Source: an uncultured Tateyamaria sp.
GTDB taxonomy: Bacteria > Pseudomonadota > Alphaproteobacteria > Rhodobacterales > Rhodobacteraceae
Direction: 5' to 3'
Assembly (NCBI RefSeq): GCF_947487805.1
Contig: NZ_CANKXW010000002.1
Span: forward strand, 248,001 to 312,000
Length of the DNA stretch: 64,000 bases
Positions 28,955 through 42,031 of the stretch are shown here, one piece after another; the first letter of the stretch is position 1; each line of letters starts with the position of its first letter. The notes under the pieces were generated by a model that searched no databases, was not told where the DNA came from, and worked only from the letters and a program-made list of their open reading frames with translations. The translations under genes and the position numbers were made by a program.

Positions 28955-29083
28955 TCAGATCAAGGCGGGAAGGTGCAGACCAACCACCAGCATCACGGCA
29001 AGGGCGGCGGCACCGATTGCATCCTGAAGCAAGGTGGCTTCGGCGCGGGTGGCGATATCCTTGATGTGGCGTAACGTGGTCAT
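28955..29083 (-). CDS. 42-residue single-pass membrane protein, predicted SOS-induced
   Basis: A short frame (MTTLRHIKDIATRAEAT...) with one C-terminal hydrophobic segment at residues 22-42 (ALAVMLVVGLHLPALI). A GGAG ribosome site lies 7-8 bases before the ATG, and a terminator follows the gene. A perfect LexA box (GTTC-N7-GTTC) is centred about 65 bp upstream. The architecture, a tiny LexA-controlled inner-membrane protein, parallels Caulobacter SidA, a 29-residue SOS division inhibitor; sequence homology is not claimed. It stands alone between a chemoreceptor and recG. Confidence 0.72.
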   Translation of the reverse strand: MTTLRHIKDIATRAEATLLQDAIGAAALAVMLVVGLHLPALI

Positions 29084-29140
29084 GTCGGCGTCTCCGTCTT
29101 GAGTTGCCCCTTTGTTCTCATATGATTAACGAAAGGTAAA

Positions 29141-29155
29141 GAACTTTTTGAGAAC
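29141..29155. promoter_or_regulatory. LexA box (alphaproteobacterial GTTC-N7-GTTC)
   Basis: On the minus strand GTTCTCAAAAAGTTC fits GTTC-N7-GTTC exactly. Two more GTTC half-sites follow upstream at 29162 and 29172 with 10-base spacing, giving a phased array of four. It sits upstream of the 42-residue gene, in the expected promoter position. Confidence 0.75.
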
Positions 29156-29183
29156 ATTTGCGAACTTTTTGGAACATCTCGAG

Positions 29184-33442
<4,259 letters not shown>

Positions 33443-33487
33443 TCATTCATAGCTTGGTTTTGGGAATCTCCACGCAGCCACGGGCAC

Positions 33488-33521
33488 AAAAAAGGCCGGT
33501 GCAACATGATTGCCCGGCCTT
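33488..33521 (-). terminator. Rho-independent terminator of ctrA
   Basis: AAGGCCGG (33492-33499) and CCGGCCTT (33514-33521) form an 8-bp stem; the minus strand has six T residues after it. It lies 22 bp past the ctrA stop. Confidence 0.92.
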
Positions 33522-33543
33522 GCATTTTGCAGCTGCGTTTTGT

Positions 33544-34263
33544 TCAGGCGCCGATGGCCATGCGGCCGTCATCCACGTGTTCCACAGGCTCGGGATCACG
33601 CAGGACATAGCCCCGGCCCCAGACCGTTTCGATGTAGTTCTTGCCGCCCGTTGCGGTGCTGAGCTTCTTGCGCAGCTTGCAGATGAATACGTCGATGATC
33701 TTCAGTTCCGGTTCGTCCATACCGCCATAGAGGTGGTTCAGAAACATTTCCTTCGTCAGCGTCGTACCCTTACGCAGGCTGAGAAGTTCGAGCATCTGGT
33801 ATTCCTTGCCCGTGAGGTGCACGGTCTTGTTGTCGACGCTCACCGTCTTGGCATCAAGGTTCACCGACACTTCGCCAGTGACGATCATGGATTGCGAGTG
33901 CCCTTTTGACCGGCGAATGATGGCGTGGATGCGTGCGACCAGTTCTTCACGGTGGAACGGTTTGGTCAGATAGTCGTCGGCACCGAAACCAAAACCTTTG
34001 ATTTTGTTTTCCGTGTCATCCGCGCCCGACAGGATCAGGATCGGTGTTTCTACGCGTGCAAGACGCAGCTGGCGCAGCACCTCGTGGCCGTTCATGTCAG
34101 GCAGGTCGAGGTCAAGGAGGATCAGATCATAGTCATAGAGCTTGGCCAGATCGATCCCCTCCTCACCCAGGTCCGTCGCATAGACGTTCAGGTTGGCATG
34201 GGTCAGCATCAACTCGATGCTTTTGGAGGTCGTTGGATCGTCTTCTACAAGCAGCACACGCAT
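33544..34263 (-). CDS. ctrA: cell-cycle response regulator CtrA
   Basis: A 239-residue OmpR-type regulator. The receiver domain has acidic residues EDD at 7-9, phospho-acceptor D51 and the switch Lys in LTKPF; the C-terminal winged-helix domain contains the SciP/DNA-contact surface. It is very close to Caulobacter CtrA, which controls cell-cycle and flagellar genes; in Rhodobacterales it mainly drives motility and gene transfer agents. A near-consensus CtrA site upstream suggests autoregulation. It follows sciP in tandem. Confidence 0.97.
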   Translation of the reverse strand: MRVLLVEDDPTTSKSIELMLTHANLNVYATDLGEEGIDLAKLYDYDLILLDLDLPDMNGHEVLRQLRLARVETPILILSGADDTENKIKGFGFGADDYLTKPFHREELVARIHAIIRRSKGHSQSMIVTGEVSVNLDAKTVSVDNKTVHLTGKEYQMLELLSLRKGTTLTKEMFLNHLYGGMDEPELKIIDVFICKLRKKLSTATGGKNYIETVWGRGYVLRDPEPVEHVDDGRMAIGA

Positions 34264-34322
34264 TCGTCGGTCTCCGCACTTGGGGGTGTCTAAGGGGTCG
34301 AACTAAACGTGAACTGAAAAGG

Positions 34323-34337
34323 TTAACCACACGTTAC
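34323..34337. promoter_or_regulatory. near-consensus CtrA site upstream of ctrA
   Basis: TTAA-N7-TTAC on the plus strand; the reverse reads GTAA-N7-TTAACC. One half-site matches fully, the other differs by one base. It is 60 bp upstream of the ctrA ATG, the expected autoregulatory position. Confidence 0.6.
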
Positions 34338-34363
34338 CCTTGATGAACTAATACCATAACAAC

Positions 34364-34642
34364 TTAAGGTTGTCTATATTTTTGTAGCGCCGTTGCCTTC
34401 AACGCCTCTTCGCCGTGCGTCGACACGGCACGCACCCACTCGGCGAACTCGTCCTCGCTGATCCCGTATTTCGCCAATGCGGCCTCTTGGCTGATCAGCC
34501 CGTACAGCACACCGCGCACCACCGCCGCCTTGCGTGAGGCGACCCAACGGCGCGTGGACGCGGGCGGCAAATCTGCCTGAGAGAGAACAGACCCATCGGG
34601 CAAGGTGACGGCGCGCGGTCCGTCGACTTTCTTTAAAAACAT
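34364..34642 (-). CDS. sciP: SciP-type CtrA inhibitory protein (DUF1153)
   Basis: A 92-residue helix-turn-helix protein. The start MFLKKVDGPRAV and the TRRWVASRKAAVVRGV stretch are the DUF1153 signature. SciP in Caulobacter binds CtrA at its promoters and blocks activation of target genes in G1. This copy lies 100 bp upstream of ctrA in the same direction, and a consensus CtrA box precedes it, so it may form a negative feedback loop with its neighbour. The MFLKK start is chosen over an earlier Met. Confidence 0.92.
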   Translation of the reverse strand: MFLKKVDGPRAVTLPDGSVLSQADLPPASTRRWVASRKAAVVRGVLYGLISQEAALAKYGISEDEFAEWVRAVSTHGEEALKATALQKYRQP

Positions 34643-34687
34643 TGCACAGCTCTTGTTTTGCGTTGGGCGGACCATGAGCCTGCGCAT

Positions 34688-34702
34688 TTAATGGCGCGTT
34701 AA
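34688..34702. promoter_or_regulatory. CtrA box between sciP and mnmA
   Basis: TTAA-TGGCGCG-TTAA, with exact spacing and both half-sites perfect. It lies 46-60 bp upstream of the sciP ATG and directly upstream of the mnmA promoter -35 element. Confidence 0.7.
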
Positions 34703-34710
34703 ACGCCCCC

Positions 34711-34738
34711 TTGAGACTATTTCGCATTTTCATATATA
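34711..34738 (+). promoter_or_regulatory. sigma-70-type promoter of mnmA
   Basis: TTGAGA (34711-34716), 16 bp, TATATA (34733-34738), about 28 bp upstream of the mnmA start. Confidence 0.65.
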
Positions 34739-34766
34739 TGCGCCTAACACCCCCCGGAGACCTGCC

Positions 34767-35906
34767 ATGCTTGACCAGACCGGTCCGCTCAATTCGCTCG
34801 GCTTTGCCAAAGCGCCCGAAGACACACGCGTCGTCGTTGCCATGTCCGGTGGCGTCGACAGTTCCGTTGTGGCCGCCGAACTGAAGGCACAAGGATATGA
34901 CGTGGTGGGCGTGACCCTGCAGCTCTATGACCATGGCGCGGCACTGGCTAAGAAAGGCGCATGCTGTGCCGGGATCGACATCCACGATGCGCGCCGCGTG
35001 GCCGAGGAAATGGGGTTCCCGCACTACGTTCTCGACTATGAAAACGTGTTTAAAGACGCGGTGATAGACGAATTTGCCGACAGTTACCTGGGCGGTGCAA
35101 CGCCGGTGCCCTGCATACGCTGCAATGAGCGGGTGAAGTTCAAAGACCTGCTGGAAACGGCCAAGGATCTGGAGGCAGATTGCATGGCCACTGGCCACTA
35201 CATCCAGCGCATGATGGGGGCGCATGGACCCGAACTGCATTCAGCAGCCGATGAGGCGCGCGACCAAAGCTATTTCCTGTTTTCCACCACCCCGGAGCAG
35301 CTGTCCTATTTACGGTTCCCGCTCGGGCACTTGCCGTCCAAGGATGACACGCGCGCGCTGGCGGAAAAATACGGATTGAGCGTGGCCGACAAACCCGACA
35401 GCCAGGACATTTGTTTCGTACCCGATGGCGATTATGCCTCGGTCATCCGCAAATTGCGGCCCGAAGCAGCCGCACCCGGCGACATCGTGGACACCGAGGG
35501 CCGCGTGTTGGCCAAGCATGACGGGGTCATCAACTACACCATCGGCCAACGCCGGGGGTTGGGCATCGGTGGGCTGGCCGATCCGCTCTATGTGGTCAAG
35601 CTGGATGCGGATGCACGGCAGGTGATCGTTGGCCCCAAAAAGTTGCTGGCCACCCGCACGGTGCCGGTCAAAGAGGTCAACTGGCTGGGCGATGCACCGT
35701 TTGACAGCCAGCGGGAATGGCATGTCGCCGTGAAGGTCCGCTCGACCCGCCCGCCGACGGACGCCGTGATCAGGCCGATCAGCGCGACCGAGGCAACCGT
35801 GGAACTTGTCGCCGCCGAAGCGGGCGTGTCCCCCGGGCAAGCTTGTGTGTTCTACGACCGCGACAGCAGCCGCATCTTTGGCGGCGGGTGGATCCACAAG
35901 GGCTGA
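34767..35906 (+). CDS. mnmA: tRNA 2-thiouridylase
   Basis: A 379-residue enzyme that thiolates U34 of tRNA(Lys/Glu/Gln). The PP-loop SGGVDSS is near 27-33, the catalytic Cys in [10 protein letters not shown] and the second, disulfide-forming Cys in DSQDICFV-like context ([12 protein letters not shown]) are present. It is divergent from sciP. Its promoter is adjacent to a CtrA box. Confidence 0.96.
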   Translation: MLDQTGPLNSLGFAKAPEDTRVVVAMSGGVDSSVVAAELKAQGYDVVGVTLQLYDHGAALAKKGACCAGIDIHDARRVAEEMGFPHYVLDYENVFKDAVIDEFADSYLGGATPVPCIRCNERVKFKDLLETAKDLEADCMATGHYIQRMMGAHGPELHSAADEARDQSYFLFSTTPEQLSYLRFPLGHLPSKDDTRALAEKYGLSVADKPDSQDICFVPDGDYASVIRKLRPEAAAPGDIVDTEGRVLAKHDGVINYTIGQRRGLGIGGLADPLYVVKLDADARQVIVGPKKLLATRTVPVKEVNWLGDAPFDSQREWHVAVKVRSTRPPTDAVIRPISATEATVELVAAEAGVSPGQACVFYDRDSSRIFGGGWIHKG

Positions 35907-35941
35907 GCTGCGACTTGCCAGCGGGCCTCAAATCCGGCTAA

Positions 35942-35957
35942 ATGAACAAACGTTCAT
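35942..35957. promoter_or_regulatory. ATGAAC-N4-GTTCAT operator upstream of the SDR gene
   Basis: A perfect 6-bp inverted repeat with a 4-base centre, 21 bp upstream of the SDR start. This layout is typical of TetR-family operators that control acyl-CoA and fatty-acid genes; the regulator is unknown. Confidence 0.55.
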
Positions 35958-35978
35958 ATCCAGCCGGAGGCGCCCGAG

Positions 35979-36734
35979 ATGCAACTCGACACAACCTTAG
36001 CGATAGTAACTGGCGGGGCCTCTGGCCTCGGAGAAGCGACCGCGCGGCATTTTGCGGCCAAGGGTGCGACTGTTACGATCCTGGATCGCGATGCGAATCG
36101 CGGGGAACAGGTGGCAAGCGAGATCGGAGGCCACTTTGCCGAGACGGACGTGACCCAAGAGGAATCGGTGCAGGCGGCGATCGATCTGGCCTGTAACCGT
36201 ATGGGCGGGATCACGGCGGCGGTGAATTGCGCGGGCATTGCACTGGGGATCAAAACGGTAGGCCGCGACGGCGCGCATCCCCTGCCCGCTTTTCAACAGA
36301 CCATCGACATCAACCTCGTGGGCAGCTTCAACGTCGCACGGCTCGCCGCTGTGGCCATGGCGCGCAATGCCCCCGAACCAGACGGCGCGCGCGGGGTGAT
36401 CATCAACACGGCCTCCATCGCCGCCTTTGATGGGCAAAAGGGGCAAGCGGCCTATGCTGCGTCCAAGGGCGGCATTGTCGGCATGACCCTGCCCATGGCC
36501 CGTGATCTTGCGTCAAGCGGCGTGCGCGTCATGGCCATCGCGCCGGGCATCTTCAAGACTCCGATGCTGGCGGGCTTGCCCGAGGAGTTGCAGGCCGCAT
36601 TGGCCGCAGACGTTCCAAACCCGGCGCGGCTGGGTGATCCTGCGGAATACGCGCGGCTTGCGGGCTTTATTGTTGAAATGGGTTATATGAACGGCGAAGT
36701 CATTCGCCTGGACGGTGCGCTGAGGATGCGGTGA
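35979..36734 (+). CDS. short-chain dehydrogenase (3-hydroxyacyl-CoA dehydrogenase type 2-like)
   Basis: A 251-residue SDR with the NAD(P)-binding TGGASGLG at 11-18 and the catalytic S146-Y159-K163 set (YAASK). The sequence from CAGIALG and the INLVGSFNV segment resembles the HSD10-type 3-hydroxyacyl-CoA dehydrogenase group. A perfect inverted repeat lies just upstream, possibly the operator of a fatty-acid regulator. It ends next to the ABC-F gene without overlap. Confidence 0.88.
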   Translation: MQLDTTLAIVTGGASGLGEATARHFAAKGATVTILDRDANRGEQVASEIGGHFAETDVTQEESVQAAIDLACNRMGGITAAVNCAGIALGIKTVGRDGAHPLPAFQQTIDINLVGSFNVARLAAVAMARNAPEPDGARGVIINTASIAAFDGQKGQAAYAASKGGIVGMTLPMARDLASSGVRVMAIAPGIFKTPMLAGLPEELQAALAADVPNPARLGDPAEYARLAGFIVEMGYMNGEVIRLDGALRMR

Positions 36735-38543
36735 TCAGGCCTCGGCCTTTTCTTCCAGCAACAACCATTCCTCTTCTGCACCATCCAGCCTGGCCTGCCG
36801 CTCGATCAGCGCATCGGTGGCCTTCTGAAACTTGACCGGGTTGGCAGTAAACAGCTCGGGATCCGACAGCAGTTCCTGCAATTTTCCGATTTCGGCCTCC
36901 AGCCGCTCCATCTCGGCCGGCAGCGCCTCGAGCCGATGGCGTTCGGTAAAACTCAGGCCGGATTTGGTGGCGGGCTTTGCTTTGGACTTGGACGCCGCCT
37001 GTTTCGGTTTGTCCGCAGCTGCGGTGACGGCATCCGCACCGCGTTGGGACCGGTAGTCGCTCCACCCGCCCGCATAGACGGTGGCCTTGCCGTCGCCCTC
37101 CATTGCGATGGTCGTAATCGCCACCCGGTCGAGGAAGTCCCGGTCGTGGCTGACCAAAAGAACCGTGCCGTCGTAGCTCTCGATCAGGTCCTGCAACAGG
37201 TCCAGCGTTTCCACGTCCAGATCGTTGGTCGGTTCGTCAAGCACAAGAAGGTTGCTGGGCCGCGCCATCAGTTTGGCCAGCAGCAACCGCGCCTTTTCCC
37301 CACCCGACAACGACCGGACAGGGGCGCGCGCCTGCGCCTCGTCAAAGAGGAACTCCTTGAGATAGCCCACCACGTGTTTCGGCGCGCCGCGGACCATGAC
37401 CTGATCAGCCTTGCCGCTAACCCGCATCTCGGGGTCGCCTGTCAGGCTGTCCCAGAGGCTCATGTCCGGATCAAGCTGCGCACGCGTCTGATCAAAGACC
37501 GCGATGTCCAGATTGGTGCCGAGGGTGACGGTGCCGGTGTCGGGCTCGGTCTTGCCGATCAGCATGTTCAGGAGCGTGGTCTTGCCCACGCCATTCGGGC
37601 CCACAAAGGCAATCCGGTCGCCGCGCTGCACCGTGATCGAGAACGGCTCTAAGATGAGGTTATCGCCATAAGCCTTTGAAATATCTTTGACGTCCAGAAC
37701 CTTACGACCTGATTTCGGGCCTGCCTCAAAGGCCATCGCCGCAGTGCCCTGACGCTTGATCTGGCTGGCACGTTCCGCGCGCAATTCCTGAAGCGCGCGC
37801 ACACGTCCCTGATTGCGTTTGCGCCGCGCGCTGATCCCTTCGACGGCCCACCGCGCCTCTGCCTTGATCTTGCGGTTCAGCTTGTGACGCTGGGTGTCTT
37901 CCTCTTCCCACGTGCTGTCGCGCCACGCCTCGAAGGCATCAAACCCCTTTTCCTGCCTCCGCACAATTCCCCGGTCAATCCAGAGGGTTGCGCGTGTCAA
38001 TGCACGTAAAAACGCCCGGTCGTGGCTGATCAGTACAAATCCCGCCCGCGTGGACTTCAGCTCGGCCTCCAGCCAGGCAATCGCCTCGATATCAAGGTGG
38101 TTCGTGGGCTCGTCCAGCAGCATCAGATCCGGTGCCTCGGCCATCAGCCGCGCCAAGGCAGCCCGGCGACGCTCGCCGCCCGAGGCCGTGGACACGGGCC
38201 GCGCGGGATCGAATTTCAACCCTTCGCCAGCGCGCTCGACTTTGTATAGATCGGATGGATCGAGGCCAGCAGTGGCAAAGTCCCCCAGCGTCGAAAACCC
38301 TGACATATCAGGGTCTTGCTCCATATATCCGACATTGACACCCGGACCTGCGACGATCTCGCCCCGGTCGGGCTCAACCAGACCGCCCATGACCTTCATC
38401 AGGGTCGATTTGCCCGACCCGTTGCGCCCGACAAGGGCCACACGGTCACCGGGCTGCACCACGAGCGACAGGTCGTCAAACACGGGATCTCCGCCGAAAG
38501 TGAGCGAAATATCGGAAAGCTGAAGCAAGGGTACACGGGCCAT
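36735..38543 (-). CDS. ABC-F family ATPase (Uup-like)
   Basis: A 602-residue cytoplasmic protein with two ABC domains joined by a charged linker (about 225-290), no membrane segments. Walker A motifs are GRNGSGKST and GPNGVGKTT; signatures SGGERRR and SGGEKAR. A C-terminal coiled-coil of about 80 residues (ERHRLEALPAEMERLEAE) is the Uup feature. ABC-F proteins act on the ribosome; Uup is also linked to genome stability. Ends adjoin the SDR stop. Confidence 0.93.
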   Translation of the reverse strand: MARVPLLQLSDISLTFGGDPVFDDLSLVVQPGDRVALVGRNGSGKSTLMKVMGGLVEPDRGEIVAGPGVNVGYMEQDPDMSGFSTLGDFATAGLDPSDLYKVERAGEGLKFDPARPVSTASGGERRRAALARLMAEAPDLMLLDEPTNHLDIEAIAWLEAELKSTRAGFVLISHDRAFLRALTRATLWIDRGIVRRQEKGFDAFEAWRDSTWEEEDTQRHKLNRKIKAEARWAVEGISARRKRNQGRVRALQELRAERASQIKRQGTAAMAFEAGPKSGRKVLDVKDISKAYGDNLILEPFSITVQRGDRIAFVGPNGVGKTTLLNMLIGKTEPDTGTVTLGTNLDIAVFDQTRAQLDPDMSLWDSLTGDPEMRVSGKADQVMVRGAPKHVVGYLKEFLFDEAQARAPVRSLSGGEKARLLLAKLMARPSNLLVLDEPTNDLDVETLDLLQDLIESYDGTVLLVSHDRDFLDRVAITTIAMEGDGKATVYAGGWSDYRSQRGADAVTAAADKPKQAASKSKAKPATKSGLSFTERHRLEALPAEMERLEAEIGKLQELLSDPELFTANPVKFQKATDALIERQARLDGAEEEWLLLEEKAEA

Positions 38544-38583
38544 ACCCGCCAGCTAGCGGCCCACCCCCGGGGCGTCAACCATC

Positions 38584-39306
38584 CTATCCGGCGACCGCGC
38601 GCAGAAGACGTTTTCGCGCCGGAGGAATCGCGCCAATCTCGACCCCGGTAAACACGTGAAGCGTGTTCATCTGGCTGTCGACCACCGCGTGATCGCTGAC
38701 CCAGCCGCCCATCATCAGGTAGGTGCGCAAAAGTGGGGGCATGCGCAGCATCGCCTTTTTCACGTCCGGTTTGCGCCGCAGGCGGGCCGCGTATTTGAAC
38801 ACGTGGGGCGCCTTGACGCGCGGCAACCAACGTTTCGGCGCAAGGTGACGCGCCTTGAGCATCGCAAACGCATCCAGGTAGTCGCCTGTTTCGGTGCCCG
38901 CAAATGACGAGCAGCCAAACAGCAGCTCAACCCCAATGTCGTCCACATAGGCCGTCATAGCCCCCCACGCGACACGCAGGATATCCGGGTCGGCGGCCTC
39001 CGGATCCACGCAGAATCGGCCCATCTCGACCATCTTGCCCCGGAAATCAGCCAGCGCGCTCAGCTCGTAGAACTGTGCAGAGTAACTGGTCGATATCTCG
39101 GACCCGGTAAGCGGCATCATACGGAAACAGCATACCAAAGCATCATCGCTGGTTCGGGTGATGAGAATGTGGGTGCACTGCGCGTCGAACGGGTCCGCAT
39201 CACTGATCAGGCCAAAGCATCGCGCCCGCAGGGACTGCGCTGCGCGCACATCCGCCTCGGAACAGGCTTGCCGTGCGCTGTAGCGTCCCTTTTTCAAACC
39301 GATCAT
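38584..39306 (-). CDS. OlsB-like N-acyltransferase (GNAT fold)
   Basis: A 240-residue protein resembling L-ornithine N-alpha-acyltransferase, the first enzyme of ornithine lipid synthesis: the R-x-x-C-F segment at about 27-31, CFRMMP, EMGRFCVDPEA and LFGCSSFAG segments fit this acetyl/acyltransferase family. No olsA adjoins it. The start at 39306 has a GGAGG site; earlier in-frame starts at 39339 (ATG) and 39354 (GTG) are possible. The substrate rests on family resemblance only. Confidence 0.75.
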   Translation of the reverse strand: MIGLKKGRYSARQACSEADVRAAQSLRARCFGLISDADPFDAQCTHILITRTSDDALVCCFRMMPLTGSEISTSYSAQFYELSALADFRGKMVEMGRFCVDPEAADPDILRVAWGAMTAYVDDIGVELLFGCSSFAGTETGDYLDAFAMLKARHLAPKRWLPRVKAPHVFKYAARLRRKPDVKKAMLRMPPLLRTYLMMGGWVSDHAVVDSQMNTLHVFTGVEIGAIPPARKRLLRAVAG

Positions 39307-39384
39307 GGCCAGCGGCCTCCGCAGATGGCGTGCAGTCATGATGTACCGCGCCACTACGACGATGGCATGACAAATTGCGTCTGG

Positions 39385-39837
39385 CTAGCCGTCACCGCCA
39401 AATGCACCCGCGGGTCCGACCCGACCGATATTGCCCAGAAGCTGCCGCAGGAAGCCGATATTGGTGGTCCCGTTGTCCGTCACGCGGCGGTCCAGCCGGA
39501 CGACATTGCCGTCCTCCAACCCGAACCGTTCGATATTTTGCAGAACACCTTCGGCGTCAAAGCTGACGGCCAGCACCTGTCGATCCACGACTTGCGGGCG
39601 GCGCGGACCAAAGGTGCGAACGCGGCTGCGCACGTAGAAATAGTCGCCCCCTTCCAGCACGCCACCGGCAGTGGGCGGGCCCACCAGGTCCTCCACCGAC
39701 GCACGGGTGTCGATACCGACCACCAGTTCCTGAAGATCTTCTTCGGGCGGGATATAGCCGTGATTGCGAAAAGTTGGCGCACAGGCGGCAACGGAAAGGG
39801 CCAGAACAGTGACCAATGATGCTGTAAAGGTCCGCAT
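39385..39837 (-). CDS. bamE: outer membrane lipoprotein BamE (SmpA/OmlA)
   Basis: A 150-residue lipoprotein with signal peptide and lipobox (LSVAAC, Cys at 19). The BamE-type fold segment VVGIDTRASVEDLVGPPT near 40-57 and YFYVRSRVRTFG follow. BamE stabilises the BamA-D outer-membrane insertion complex. It is divergent from the YceD gene, about 100 bp apart. Confidence 0.88.
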   Translation of the reverse strand: MRTFTASLVTVLALSVAACAPTFRNHGYIPPEEDLQELVVGIDTRASVEDLVGPPTAGGVLEGGDYFYVRSRVRTFGPRRPQVVDRQVLAVSFDAEGVLQNIERFGLEDGNVVRLDRRVTDNGTTNIGFLRQLLGNIGRVGPAGAFGGDG

Positions 39838-39940
39838 ACCGGCCCCCCTTGTCTGCGACGGCCCTTGCTCAGGAGACGCCGTGCTTTTATCTCGACTTAC
39901 TCAAGGTTTGGCTCTGGTTCAAGAAACGAAAGTAAACGGC

Positions 39941-40495
39941 ATGTCCAAGACACCCCCCTCGCGGGCGGCCCTGCGGGTCTCCGACCTCGCGCAAAACGCG
40001 AAAACTTCGTTCGAGATCGTGCCCGATCAGACACAGATGGCGGCCCTCGCCCAAGAGCTTGATCTGAGCGGTTTGCGCAAGATGCGCTTTGAGGGCGAGA
40101 TTAAGGCCGAGGGCAAGGCGGACTGGCGCCTGACCGCGAAACTGGGCGCCACGGTGATCCAGCCCTGCGGCGTGACACTGGCCCCGGTGACGACGCGAAT
40201 AGATGTGCCTGTGACCCGGCTGTTTGTCGCCGACTGGCAGGAGGTCGAGGGCGAAGAAGTCGAAATGCCCGAAGACGATTCGATTGAACCCCTGAAGCAA
40301 TGGATCGACCCCGAGGCGGTGATGATCGAAGCACTCAGCCTCGAGGTGCCCGCCTATCCGCGCGCGCCGGACGCGGAACTGGGCGAGGCCGTGCTGGCCG
40401 AACCGGGCGTGGCCCCCCTGACGGATGAGGCCATGCGCCCCTTTGCCGGACTGGCCGATCTCAAGGCGAAACTGGAGGGCGAAAATGACGGCTGA
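39941..40495 (+). CDS. YceD/DUF177 family protein
   Basis: A 184-residue acidic protein. The ELDLSGLRKMRFEGEIKA segment and the acidic DWQEVEGEEVEMPEDDS segment are typical of DUF177, which is found next to rpmF in most bacteria and has been linked to 23S rRNA or large-subunit assembly. The start MSKTPPS is chosen because the residues before it are non-homologous. It leads the rpmF-plsX-fabH cluster. Confidence 0.9.
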   Translation: MSKTPPSRAALRVSDLAQNAKTSFEIVPDQTQMAALAQELDLSGLRKMRFEGEIKAEGKADWRLTAKLGATVIQPCGVTLAPVTTRIDVPVTRLFVADWQEVEGEEVEMPEDDSIEPLKQWIDPEAVMIEALSLEVPAYPRAPDAELGEAVLAEPGVAPLTDEAMRPFAGLADLKAKLEGENDG

Positions 40496-40692
40496 TTTGC
40501 GCTTGCACCTCTGAGAAAGATGCGTATTTTGCCGCCCTCACGTCATTTTGGGTTGGACATGACCAAGGGCTTTGCCTAAACGCACGTCACGCCCGCTTTC
40601 GGACGACAGAATTTGTGCCCGCCTGCTGGGCAAACTGAAACACGCACCCGTGCCCCGCACGGCCCTGCCCCAAAAACCAAAGGCCCATTCCA

Positions 40693-40899
40693 ATGGCTGT
40701 GCAACAGAATAAAGTGTCGAAATCGCGCCGCAACAACCGCCGTGCGCATGACAGCTTGACCGCCGCGAACCCGAACGAATGCCCGAACTGCGGCGAACTC
40801 AAGCGCCCGCACCACATTTGCGCCGCTTGCGGTCACTATGACGACAATGAGATCGTCGCGCTGACCGAAGAAGTTGATCTCGAAGACGACGCGGCGTAA
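40693..40899 (+). CDS. rpmF: 50S ribosomal protein L32
   Basis: A 68-residue ribosomal protein beginning [20 protein letters not shown], followed by a zinc-ribbon pair of Cys (CPNCGEL and CAACGHY). The short acidic tail is normal for alphaproteobacteria. It lies 197 bp after the YceD gene and upstream of plsX. Confidence 0.98.
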   Translation: MAVQQNKVSKSRRNNRRAHDSLTAANPNECPNCGELKRPHHICAACGHYDDNEIVALTEEVDLEDDAA

Positions 40900-40939
40900 C
40901 GTAAGCGGGTAACAAGGCGGCACGGCACGACAGCACCCA

Positions 40940-42031
40940 ATGACGGCCCTCACATCAGACCAGGCCGACGCCGGCGCCGCCCTCGATTTTCCGATCATTC
41001 TATCCGTTGATGCAATGGGCGGGGACGATGGCCCCGCCGTTGTCGTGTCCGGCTGTTCGACATCCGCAAAAAAGAACCCGAATATCGGGTTTATCCTTCA
41101 TGGTCCCGAGGCCGAGCTGCGCAAGCTTGTCGAGCGGCGCAAGCATTTGCGTGGACGCTGCATCATCCGGGACGCGCAGGACGTCGTCACCATGGACGAC
41201 AAGCCCAGCCACGTCGTGCGCAATGGCAAGAACACCTCGATGTGGTCCGCCGTGGAATCGGTGCGCGCCGGAGAGGCGACCGTCGCCGTGAGCTGCGGCA
41301 ACACCGGTGCCTTGATGGCGCTGTCGATGATCCGCCTGCGCAAGCTGCCGGGTGTCAATCGCCCCGCGATTGCCGTATTGTGGCCAAGCCGCAATCCGCA
41401 AGGGTTCAACGTCATGCTGGATGTGGGCGCCGATGTGCGCGCTGACGCCGATGATCTGTTGCGCTTTGCGCTGATGGGCGCATCCTATGCCCGCAACGGG
41501 ATGGAACTGCCCCGCCCCCGCATCGGTCTGCTGAATGTCGGCACGGAAGAGCACAAGGGGCGGGCCGAGTTGAAAGACGCCTACGAGCTGATCCGCGATC
41601 ATGCCGACGCTGCCGATTTCGACTTTGTCGGATTCGTCGAGGGTGGTGATCTTCCCGGGGATGTGGCCGACGTCATTGTCACCGACGGGTTCACCGGCAA
41701 CATTGCCATCAAGACTGGCGAAGGCACGGCGACGTTGATTGGCGAGCTGTTGCGCGAGGCGTTCCGTTTTACCCCCCTGTCGCGCCTCGCCTCCATCCTG
41801 GCCTTCACCTCTCTGCGCCGCCTTAAAAAACGGATCGACCCGCGACGGGTGAATGGCGGCGTGTTCCTCGGGCTGAATGGCACGGTCGTGAAGTCACATG
41901 GCGGGGCGGATGCAACCGGCGTGTCCGCGGCGATCAAACTTGCGGCCCGGCTGTCAGAACTGGGCTTTAACGATAAACTGGCGGCCCGTGTGGCCCGCGC
42001 GGCATCTGCCGCCGAGGAGAGCAAGAAATGA
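40940..42031 (+). CDS. plsX: phosphate acyltransferase PlsX
   Basis: A 363-residue enzyme that makes acyl-phosphate from acyl-ACP for phospholipid synthesis. Conserved segments are SVDAMGGDDGPAVV, AVSCGNTGALMA, and FTGNIAIKTGEGTA; length is normal. The ATG at 40940 is the only plausible start before the VDAMGGD motif, though the ribosome site is weak. Its stop overlaps the fabH ATG (ATGA). Confidence 0.95.
   Translation: MTALTSDQADAGAALDFPIILSVDAMGGDDGPAVVVSGCSTSAKKNPNIGFILHGPEAELRKLVERRKHLRGRCIIRDAQDVVTMDDKPSHVVRNGKNTSMWSAVESVRAGEATVAVSCGNTGALMALSMIRLRKLPGVNRPAIAVLWPSRNPQGFNVMLDVGADVRADADDLLRFALMGASYARNGMELPRPRIGLLNVGTEEHKGRAELKDAYELIRDHADAADFDFVGFVEGGDLPGDVADVIVTDGFTGNIAIKTGEGTATLIGELLREAFRFTPLSRLASILAFTSLRRLKKRIDPRRVNGGVFLGLNGTVVKSHGGADATGVSAAIKLAARLSELGFNDKLAARVARAASAAEESKK

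Noticed and set aside
28871-29074. 67-residue plus-strand frame in the recG-MCP gap
   Set aside because: It lies over the minus-strand small gene, lacks a ribosome site, and its composition (Gln/Gly/His-rich) looks like a shadow frame.
40482-40549. Inverted repeat AAAATGACG / CGTCATTTT between yceD and rpmF
   Set aside because: The 9-bp arms are 50 bp apart and one arm overlaps the yceD stop region; spacing does not fit a terminator or operator.
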